A stretch of 64,000 nucleotides of DNA from Staphylococcus sp. MI 10-1553 (GTDB lineage: Bacteria; Bacillota; Bacilli; Staphylococcales; Staphylococcaceae): the NCBI RefSeq assembly GCF_010365305.1, contig NZ_CP048279.1, forward strand, positions 992,001 through 1,056,000, in the 5' to 3' direction. Below, one piece after another: positions 57,134 through 64,000 of this stretch. The notes under the pieces are model-generated. The model was not told the origin of the DNA. It did no database searches and worked only from the letters and a program-made list of their open reading frames with translations. The first letter of the stretch is position 1. Every line of letters starts with the position of its first letter. The position numbers and the translations under genes were made by a program.

Positions 57134-59538
57134 TCGCGCAAGTTATTGTAGGCGTTGCCTCGAAAAGTGTGGATAAAACGTTCGATTACGCAATACCTGC
57201 TGATTTAGAAAACGTCATTCAGCCAGGTATTCGTGTCATTGTGCCATTCGGTCCGCGTAAAATTCAAGGGTACGTCATGCGATGTGTACCGGATGAAGAA
57301 GCGGAATACGATTTAGATAAGTTGAGACCGATTATGGAAGTGAAAGATATTCAGCCAGAACTGACGGCAGAACTCGTCCAATTAAGTGAATGGTACAGTC
57401 GCTATTTTTTATCAAAACGTATTTCTATTCTTGAAGCGATGTTGCCCAGTGCGATTAAAGCGAAATATTCGAAAGCGTTCAAGTTAAAAGAGGATGCGGA
57501 TTTACCTGATGAAGTGGTCGCGCATTTTAATAAAGAAGGGCTGTACTATTATAAAGAAGCGCAACAAGATGAAAATATTGAACAGCTCATGCCTTATTTG
57601 AAAGAAGGACACATTGAAGCCGTTACGATATTATCCCAAAATACGACGAAAAAAAAGCGACGTGCAGTCAGAGTTGTGTCTACAGAACTGGCTGAAGCGT
57701 ATTTGGAAACCGCCCAAAAGAAACAAAAGCAGTATGAGGTACTCGCATTTTTGCTTGATGAACGCCACCGTGATGTATTGTTACAAGAATTATTAGAAAT
57801 GGCATTTTCTACTTCAGCAATCAATACGTTAGAAAGACAAGGTGTGATCGAAAAATATGATGCGATTGTGGAACGAAATCCATACGAAGGACGTGTTTTT
57901 GAACAAGAACAAAAACGTGAACTTACGCCAGAACAACAAGTCGCGTATGATACTTTATGGCATTCGGTCCGTAAACAACAAGCTGAAACGTTTTTACTAC
58001 ACGGTGTAACGGGGTCTGGTAAAACGGAAGTGTATCTCCAAATTATTGAAGATGTCCTCGCACAAGGTAAAGAGGCGATGATGCTCGTGCCAGAAATCGC
58101 ATTAACACCGCAAATGGTATTGCGATTTAAAAGACGCTTTGGTGATGAAGTGGCTGTCTTACATTCTGCTTTGTCGAACGGCGAACGTTATGATGAATGG
58201 CAAAAGATTCGTGATGGCCGTGCACGTGTCAGTGTTGGTGCACGTTCAAGTGTATTTGCGCCATTTAAAAATCTCGGCATGATTATTATTGATGAAGAGC
58301 ACGAATCGACGTATAAGCAAGAAGATTATCCGCGATATCATGCGAAAGATATTGCAGAGTGGCGCAGTCGATATCATCAATGCCCACTCGTGTTAGGGAG
58401 TGCGACGCCAAGTTTGGAAAGTTATGCGCGTGCTGAAAAGGGCGTTTATACGTTGTTGTCTATGCCGTCACGTGTCAACCAACAGCCATTACCTGATGTT
58501 GAAATTTTAGATATGCGGGAAGAACTCGCAAATGGCAACCGTTCAATGTTTTCGGCACGTCTCGTTAAAGCGATTGAACAACGACTCGCGCGTAAAGAAC
58601 AAGTCGTCCTCTTTTTAAACCGCCGAGGGTATGCATCATTTATGTTATGTCGCGACTGTGGGCATGTGCCACAATGTCCGAATTGTGATATTTCATTGAC
58701 GTATCACAAATCGAGTGATCAACTGAAATGTCACTATTGTGGTTATCAAGAACAAGCGCCATTTCAATGTCCGAACTGCGAAAGTGAACATATTCGTCAA
58801 ATGGGGACAGGGACGCAACGTGTAGAAGAGTTGCTGCAACAACAATTCCCTAACGCGCGAACGATTCGAATGGATGTTGATACAACGACCAAAAAAGGTA
58901 GTCATGAAAAATTTTTGAAACAGTTTGGTGAAGGCAATGGCGACATTTTGTTAGGCACACAGATGATTGCGAAAGGATTGGACTTTCCGAACATTACACT
59001 CGTCGGCGTACTCAATGCAGATACGATGTTGAATTTGCCTGATTTTCGCTCGAGTGAACGAACTTACCAAATTTTGACGCAAGTAGCAGGGCGTGCGGGA
59101 CGTCATGAGAAAAAAGGTGAAGTCATCATTCAAACATATCATCCGGATCATTACGCGATTAAAGACGTTCAACAAAATGATTATTTGAACTTTTACCAAA
59201 AAGAAATGCAGTTTCGTAAGTTAGGCCAATATCCGCCTTACTATTATTTAATTAACTTTACAATCACGCATGAAAAAACGAAAGAAGTGTTACAAGCGGC
59301 AACACATATTCATCAAATTTTGTTGCAACATTTGACAGAAAAAGCGTTCGTGTTGGGGCCGTCACCGTCAGTCATCCCGCGTATTAACAATGAGTATCGC
59401 TTCCAAGTATTAGTGAAATACAAGAGTGAACCGTCACTCATCCATGCGTTGACGTATTTAGATGATTATTATCATGAAATGTTTTTGAAAAATAAGCTAG
59501 GACTCAAAATAGATATCAACCCTTACATGATGATGTGA
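57130..59538 (+). CDS. priA: Primosomal protein N' (replication restart helicase PriA)
   Basis: A 802-aa superfamily 2 helicase. DNA-binding N-terminal domain (MIAQVIVGVASKSVDKTFDY, VIVPFGPRKIQGYV), Walker A GVTGSGKTEVYL (about 295), DEEH box in MIIIDEEHESTYKQ (about 390), a double zinc finger (CRDCGHVPQCPNC and CHYCGYQEQAPFQCPNC, about 500-550) and motif VI VAGRAGRH. Reloads the replisome at stalled forks. Start at ATG 57130, overlapping coaBC; ATG 57121 is an alternative. Confidence 0.95.
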   Translation: MIAQVIVGVASKSVDKTFDYAIPADLENVIQPGIRVIVPFGPRKIQGYVMRCVPDEEAEYDLDKLRPIMEVKDIQPELTAELVQLSEWYSRYFLSKRISILEAMLPSAIKAKYSKAFKLKEDADLPDEVVAHFNKEGLYYYKEAQQDENIEQLMPYLKEGHIEAVTILSQNTTKKKRRAVRVVSTELAEAYLETAQKKQKQYEVLAFLLDERHRDVLLQELLEMAFSTSAINTLERQGVIEKYDAIVERNPYEGRVFEQEQKRELTPEQQVAYDTLWHSVRKQQAETFLLHGVTGSGKTEVYLQIIEDVLAQGKEAMMLVPEIALTPQMVLRFKRRFGDEVAVLHSALSNGERYDEWQKIRDGRARVSVGARSSVFAPFKNLGMIIIDEEHESTYKQEDYPRYHAKDIAEWRSRYHQCPLVLGSATPSLESYARAEKGVYTLLSMPSRVNQQPLPDVEILDMREELANGNRSMFSARLVKAIEQRLARKEQVVLFLNRRGYASFMLCRDCGHVPQCPNCDISLTYHKSSDQLKCHYCGYQEQAPFQCPNCESEHIRQMGTGTQRVEELLQQQFPNARTIRMDVDTTTKKGSHEKFLKQFGEGNGDILLGTQMIAKGLDFPNITLVGVLNADTMLNLPDFRSSERTYQILTQVAGRAGRHEKKGEVIIQTYHPDHYAIKDVQQNDYLNFYQKEMQFRKLGQYPPYYYLINFTITHEKTKEVLQAATHIHQILLQHLTEKAFVLGPSPSVIPRINNEYRFQVLVKYKSEPSLIHALTYLDDYYHEMFLKNKLGLKIDINPYMMM

Positions 59539-59612
59539 AAAGTTCGGCTAAATATTAATATGCCACTGTTTCCAAAATGTTTGAATGTTAATCGAATACC
59601 ATCGAGGGCAAC

Positions 59613-59679
59613 AAAAGGGCAAATGGTTCAACGTGATAGATTTTTTAATTTATCAGTGAGCGATTTGGCCTTCTTTTTT
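59613..59679 (+). terminator. Terminator after priA
   Basis: AAGGGCAAAT and ATTTGGCCTT pair with one mismatch across a long loop, followed by CTTTTTT. Confidence 0.55.
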
Positions 59680-59798
59680 GTGTATGAATAATGATGAATG
59701 ACGACTTTTTTGTTATGATGACGATGATAGACTATCGCAATTTCGTTGAGAATAAGCTATAATGTAATGATAAATTTTCGTGAGGGGCGATGAAGGCG

Positions 59799-60284
59799 AT
59801 GATCAGAAAAATTAAAACGCATGTGCATCCGATTTTGAGGAAAAAAGCAACGCCAGTAACAGCATTTGATGCGCATTTAAAAGACATCATTCAAGATTTG
59901 GAAGATACGTTATATGATGCAGAAGGTCAAGCGTTAGCGGCATCGCAAATTGGTGTGAGTGAGCGTGTCGCAATTGTCGATATGGAACAAGACGGCTTGT
60001 TACAGCTGATCAATCCTGAAGTCATTGCCCAATCAGATGAAACAGCGACGGAACTTGAAGGGTGCTTGAGTGTGCCAGGGCGTTTTGGTGAAGTGACGCG
60101 CAGTCGTATGATTACGGTTCGAAGTTATGATTTAAATGGCAATGAAGTTGAAATGACGGCTTATGATGATATTGCACGTATGATTTTACATGTCATTGAT
60201 AATTTAAATGGCGTTTTATTTGTAGATATTATGGATCGAGAAATCTCAAATGCAGAATTGGAGGCTTATTTAGAAGATGAGTAA
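59799..60284 (+). CDS. def: Peptide deformylase-like protein lacking the catalytic motif
   Basis: A 161-aa deformylase-fold protein. Motif 1 is [10 protein letters not shown] (usual GxGLAAPQ) and motif 2 EGCLSVPG is intact with its Cys ligand. Motif 3 reads LHVIDNLNG instead of HExDH: the catalytic Glu is Val and the second zinc His is Asn. It should not be a normal deformylase. S. aureus has a similarly altered copy in the same place, next to fmt, alongside a working enzyme elsewhere (recollection). Start ATG 59799 or 59790 (GAGGGG upstream). Its end overlaps fmt by eight bases. Confidence 0.85.
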   Translation: MIRKIKTHVHPILRKKATPVTAFDAHLKDIIQDLEDTLYDAEGQALAASQIGVSERVAIVDMEQDGLLQLINPEVIAQSDETATELEGCLSVPGRFGEVTRSRMITVRSYDLNGNEVEMTAYDDIARMILHVIDNLNGVLFVDIMDREISNAELEAYLEDE

Positions 60285-61209
60285 AATTATTTTTATGGGG
60301 ACACCTGATTTTTCAACCGCAATTTTAGAAATGTTAATCGACACTGAAGAGGTGATGGCAGTTGTCACTCAACCCGACAGACCTGTAGGACGTAAACGGG
60401 TACTCACACCGCCTCCAGTGAAAAAGGTTGCTGTTGCACACGATATTCCTGTGTATCAACCTGAAAAGTTAAGTGGCTCAGCAGAACTTGAAACATTACT
60501 TCAAATGGAATGTGACTTGATTGTTACAGCGGCGTTTGGTCAATTATTACCTGAATCATTACTTGAACATCCAAAATTTGGCGCGGTCAATGTACATGCG
60601 TCATTATTGCCAAAATATCGTGGAGGTGCACCAATTCATCAAGCGATTATTGATGGTGAACCGGAAACAGGTGTGACGATTATGTACATGGTGAAGAAGT
60701 TAGATGCGGGTGATATCATTTCACAACGTGCGATTCCAATTGAAGATACTGATAATGTTGGGACAATGCATGATAAGTTAAGTGCACTCGGTACGGACTT
60801 ATTAAAAGAAACGCTTCCTGCTATTTTAATTGGCACGAACGATCGCACGCCTCAAGATGAAGCACTAGTGAGCTTTGCATCAAATATTCAACGCGAAGAT
60901 GAACGTATTGATTGGACACAAGATGCACGTACGATTTTCAACCATATTCGTGGTTTATCTCCATGGCCAGTTGCTTATACGACGTTTGAAGATAAAAATA
61001 TGAAATTATATGAAGCACAATTCGTCTCAGGTCAATCTGGGCGTCCGGGTGAGATTATCGAAGTGACGAAAAAGGAAATCATTGTAGGAACGGGCTCTGA
61101 TGATGCGATTGCACTGACAGAAATTCAATTAGCGGGTAAGAAAAGAATGCCTGTTGCACAATTTTTAAGTGGTTTCCAAACATCTCTAGTTGGAAAGGAA
61201 CTCATCTAA
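60277..61209 (+). CDS. fmt: Methionyl-tRNA formyltransferase
   Basis: A 310-aa protein. [13 protein letters not shown] starts the Rossmann domain; [20 protein letters not shown] holds the catalytic Asn-His, and the Asp follows in [11 protein letters not shown]-terminal tRNA-binding barrel starts near residue 205 ([22 protein letters not shown]). Formylates initiator Met-tRNA. Directly followed by rsmB. Confidence 0.95.
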   Translation: MSKIIFMGTPDFSTAILEMLIDTEEVMAVVTQPDRPVGRKRVLTPPPVKKVAVAHDIPVYQPEKLSGSAELETLLQMECDLIVTAAFGQLLPESLLEHPKFGAVNVHASLLPKYRGGAPIHQAIIDGEPETGVTIMYMVKKLDAGDIISQRAIPIEDTDNVGTMHDKLSALGTDLLKETLPAILIGTNDRTPQDEALVSFASNIQREDERIDWTQDARTIFNHIRGLSPWPVAYTTFEDKNMKLYEAQFVSGQSGRPGEIIEVTKKEIIVGTGSDDAIALTEIQLAGKKRMPVAQFLSGFQTSLVGKELI

Positions 61210-62511
61210 ATGGTCACAGTTCGTGAATTAAGTTTAATGACAATTGAAGCGGTGTTGAAAGACGGGGCTTACAGTAATTTAAAAATGAATGAGATGTTAC
61301 AGATGTATCCATTAAATCCAGCTGACCGCCGTTTATATACGGAGCTCGTGTACGGGACGATTAAGCGTAAACTGACTTTAGATTATTATTTAAAGCCGTT
61401 CATTAAAACGAAAATCAAAGGTTGGGTTCGACGTTTATTATGGATGAGTCTTTATCAGTATCTGTATTTAGATAAAATCCCAACACACGCTTTAATTAAC
61501 GAAGCCGTGAATATCGCAAAAAAACGTAGTGGTGCACAAACAGGAAATACGGTCAATGCGATTTTACGGCAAATGACTTCGCAGCCGCTTCCAGACATTA
61601 CATCTATCCAAAAGCAACCTGAGCGCCTTTCTATTCAATATAGTATGCCGACTTGGATTATCAAACATTGGTTAACACATTTCGGGGCAGAAACGACAGA
61701 AGCGATTGCTGCGAACTTACTACGCCCTGCTACACAAACTGTGCGTGTGAACCGTACACAAATCACAGTAGATGATGCGATGGCACGTTTGATTTCTGAA
61801 GGATTCGATGTACAACGTGATGCGGCTATTGATGTTTGTCTACACGTATCAGGACATGGCGTGATGACTTCTGAACTGTTCCAAAATGGATTGATCAGTA
61901 TTCAAGATAAAAGTTCTATGTTTGTAGCGGAATATATGGGATTACAACCTGGTGACAACGTGTTAGATAGTTGTAGTGCGCCTGGAGGTAAAGCTTGCCA
62001 CATGGCTGAAATTTTAAACGGTCAAGGTACAGTGCTTGCAACAGATGTGCATGCGCATAAAATTCAACTGATTGACCATAATATCCGGAAATTACATCTT
62101 ACAGGTATTCGTGCGACACAACATGATGCGACACAACCGTACGACCAGCAGTTTGACAAAATTTTACTTGATGCGCCGTGTAGTGGGCTAGGCGTCTTGA
62201 GACATAAACCAGAAATTAAATATATGATAACGCCACAAGATGTAGAGGGCTTAGTAGACTTACAATTACGCATTATCGACAATGTTTCAAAGCATCTTAA
62301 AGTAGGTGGGACATTGGTTTATTCGACATGTACGATTGAACAGCTTGAAAATGACAATGTGATTTATACTTTTTTGAAGTCACATCCTGATTTCGAATTT
62401 GATCCTATTGAAGACCCACGTACACATGAACCAGTAAAAACATTGCAACTATTGCCACAAGATATGCATGCAGATGGCTTTTTTATAACGAGAGTAAGGA
62501 AGAAAGGGTAG
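61210..62511 (+). CDS. rsmB: 16S rRNA m5C967 methyltransferase (RsmB/Sun)
   Basis: A 433-aa protein with an N-terminal NusB-like RNA-binding domain ([20 protein letters not shown]) and a C-terminal methyltransferase: [17 protein letters not shown] (SAM loop), [17 protein letters not shown] (motif IV Cys) and [13 protein letters not shown] (motif VI Cys). It starts one base after the fmt stop. Confidence 0.94.
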   Translation: MVTVRELSLMTIEAVLKDGAYSNLKMNEMLQMYPLNPADRRLYTELVYGTIKRKLTLDYYLKPFIKTKIKGWVRRLLWMSLYQYLYLDKIPTHALINEAVNIAKKRSGAQTGNTVNAILRQMTSQPLPDITSIQKQPERLSIQYSMPTWIIKHWLTHFGAETTEAIAANLLRPATQTVRVNRTQITVDDAMARLISEGFDVQRDAAIDVCLHVSGHGVMTSELFQNGLISIQDKSSMFVAEYMGLQPGDNVLDSCSAPGGKACHMAEILNGQGTVLATDVHAHKIQLIDHNIRKLHLTGIRATQHDATQPYDQQFDKILLDAPCSGLGVLRHKPEIKYMITPQDVEGLVDLQLRIIDNVSKHLKVGGTLVYSTCTIEQLENDNVIYTFLKSHPDFEFDPIEDPRTHEPVKTLQLLPQDMHADGFFITRVRKKG

Positions 62512-62516
62512 ACGAT

Positions 62517-63611
62517 ATGATTACTGCAGAAAAGAAAAAGAAGAATAAATTTTTGCCAGACTTTGAGAAACAATCGATTTATTCACTCAGATTTGATGAA
62601 TTGCAAGGTTGGTTGAAAGAGAATGGCCAACAAAGTTTCCGGGCTAAACAAATTTACGAATGGCTTTATGATAAACGTGTAGATACTTTTGAAGAAATGA
62701 CGAATTTATCGAAAGAATTACGTCAACTTCTCGCTGACCACTTTACAATGACGACTTTGGAAACGGTCGTACGCCAAGAAAGTCGTGATGGCACAATCAA
62801 GTTTTTATTTGAATTACAAGATGGGTACACGATTGAAACGGTTTTAATGCGTCATGACTATGGGAATTCTGTATGTGTGACGACACAAGTGGGTTGTCGT
62901 ATCGGTTGTACGTTTTGTGCGTCGACATTAGGTGGGCTTAAGCGTAACTTAGAAGCGGGTGAAATCGTATCACAAGTATTAACTGTTCAAAAAGCGTTAG
63001 ATGAAACAGACGAACGTGTCTCTTCTATCGTCATCATGGGTATTGGTGAACCGTTTGAAAATTACGATGAAATGATGGACTTTTTGAAAATAGTGAACGA
63101 TGATAACAGCTTAAATATTGGTGCACGTCATATTACTGTTTCAACGTCAGGTATTGTACCGAGAATTTATGATTTTGCGGACGAATCACTTCAAATTAAC
63201 TTTGCGGTGAGCTTACACGCAGCGAATAATGAAATTCGTTCAAAATTAATGCCGATTAACAGAGCATATGATGTGGATAAATTGATGGAAGCGATTCAAT
63301 ATTATCAAGAAAAAACAAATCGTCGTATCACGTTTGAATATGGTTTGTTTGGTGGTGTAAACGATCAACTTGAACACGCGCGAGAACTGGCAAAATTGAT
63401 TAAACCATTGAACTGTCATGTGAATTTAATTCCAGTGAACCATGTTCCAGAGCGTAATTATGTTAAAACGCCTAAAGATGACATTTTTAAATTTGAAAAA
63501 GAATTAAAAAAATTAGGCATTAATGCTACAATTAGACGTGAACAAGGCGCAGATATCGATGCAGCGTGTGGACAACTTAGAGCAAAGGAACGTCAAGCAG
63601 AAACGAGGTAG
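62517..63611 (+). CDS. rlmN: Dual-specificity RNA m2A methyltransferase RlmN
   Basis: A 364-aa radical SAM enzyme with cluster motif [11 protein letters not shown] (CxxxCxxC) near residue 125. [13 protein letters not shown] is the SAM-binding stretch, and the second Cys pair (near 345, DAACGQL) supports the methyl-transfer mechanism. Methylates A2503 in 23S rRNA and A37 in some tRNAs. Five bases after rsmB. Confidence 0.95.
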   Translation: MITAEKKKKNKFLPDFEKQSIYSLRFDELQGWLKENGQQSFRAKQIYEWLYDKRVDTFEEMTNLSKELRQLLADHFTMTTLETVVRQESRDGTIKFLFELQDGYTIETVLMRHDYGNSVCVTTQVGCRIGCTFCASTLGGLKRNLEAGEIVSQVLTVQKALDETDERVSSIVIMGIGEPFENYDEMMDFLKIVNDDNSLNIGARHITVSTSGIVPRIYDFADESLQINFAVSLHAANNEIRSKLMPINRAYDVDKLMEAIQYYQEKTNRRITFEYGLFGGVNDQLEHARELAKLIKPLNCHVNLIPVNHVPERNYVKTPKDDIFKFEKELKKLGINATIRREQGADIDAACGQLRAKERQAETR

Positions 63612-63617
63612 AACATA

Positions 63618-64000
63618 ATGTTAAATGCAGAATTTTTTTCAGTAGCAGGAAATTTTCGTGAAAACAATGAAGATGCAGGTGGCGTGTTTTACAATAAAAC
63701 AGATCAACAATTTTTAGTATTATGTGACGGTATGGGCGGTCATCAAGCAGGTGAAGTCGCATCTCGATTTGTTGTAGATGCTTTACAAGAAAGGTTTGAA
63801 GCGGAAAATTATATTGAACCTGAACAGGCAGAAGCTTGGTTGAAACATCAACTTCAAATCGTCAACCGTGATTTATACGATCAAGCACAACAAAATCCTG
63901 AGTACCATGGTATGGGGACGACGTGTGTATGTGTATTAGTATTTGATCATCATATTGTTGTCGCAAATGTAGGCGATTCACGTGCGTATTTAACGAATGG
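63618..64000 (+). CDS. stp: PP2C-type serine/threonine phosphatase Stp (3'-partial)
   Basis: The frame runs off the window edge after 127 codons. MLNAEFFSVAGNFRENNEDA (RxxNED motif), LCDGMGGHQAGEVAS (metal-binding Asp and Gly-Gly), MGTTCVCVLV and VANVGDSRAYLTNG are the PP2C motifs. The product reverses phosphorylation by the PASTA kinase PknB/Stk1, whose gene is expected just beyond the edge. Six bases separate it from rlmN. Confidence 0.93.
   Translation, partial: MLNAEFFSVAGNFRENNEDAGGVFYNKTDQQFLVLCDGMGGHQAGEVASRFVVDALQERFEAENYIEPEQAEAWLKHQLQIVNRDLYDQAQQNPEYHGMGTTCVCVLVFDHHIVVANVGDSRAYLTN

Overview
The window is a low-GC Firmicutes chromosome segment, almost certainly Staphylococcus. The evidence is a phenol-soluble modulin pair, the gene order bshC-mraZ-rsmH-ftsL-pbp1-mraY-murD-divIB-ftsA-ftsZ, a PBP1 with two PASTA repeats, an ileS T-box and PyrR-attenuated pyrimidine genes. 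A secreted sialidase with a sialic acid operon, and a pyrK-pyrD pair inside the pyr operon, fit the S. intermedius/pseudintermedius group better than S. aureus. That species placement is inference from remembered gene content; no search was run.

Layout. 1-3.3 kb: a decayed prophage. It holds a minor head protein ending in a type-50 polymorphic toxin domain, a small LSM-like partner (possible immunity protein), a scaffold protein, a capsid gene cut short at a deletion junction, and a duplicated small-gene module. 3.7-8.3 kb: a VOC protein, a Ktr/Trk potassium channel subunit, two divergent PSM genes with AgrA-like boxes, a HAD phosphatase and a GNAT protein. 8.4-22.8 kb: bshC and the division and cell-wall cluster through ylmG. 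23.0-31.9 kb: an accessory block inserted between ylmG and ylmH. 32.1-36.5 kb: ylmH, divIVA, T-box, ileS. 36.8-50 kb: lspA, rluD and the complete pyr regulon pyrR-P-B-C-carA-carB-K-D-F-E, with two PyrR attenuators. 50-55.9 kb: a 285-bp palindrome, a 29-aa membrane peptide, a second VOC protein, rqcH, gmk, rpoZ and a very AT-rich scar with a lanthipeptide-synthetase-like fragment and an IS6-type end. 55.9-64 kb: coaBC, priA, a deformylase-like gene, fmt, rsmB, rlmN and the start of stp.

The most interesting block is the accessory insert. After a broken ribose remnant (rbsU and an rbsD pseudogene), it carries an RpiR regulator with a CcpA (cre) site at its promoter, a sialic acid lyase, an SSS-family transporter, NanQ/YhcH, a secreted GH33 sialidase of the NanB/NanC type and a Gfo/Idh/MocA oxidoreductase resembling E. 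coli YjhC and R. gnavus NanOx. A trans-sialidase-type enzyme together with a NanOx homologue predicts scavenging of 2,7-anhydro-Neu5Ac rather than only free sialic acid. The sialidase has no usable ATG, and its signal peptide is only complete if translation starts at an AUU codon. The insert separates genes that are neighbours in other staphylococci, and a new promoter appears to serve ylmH-divIVA.
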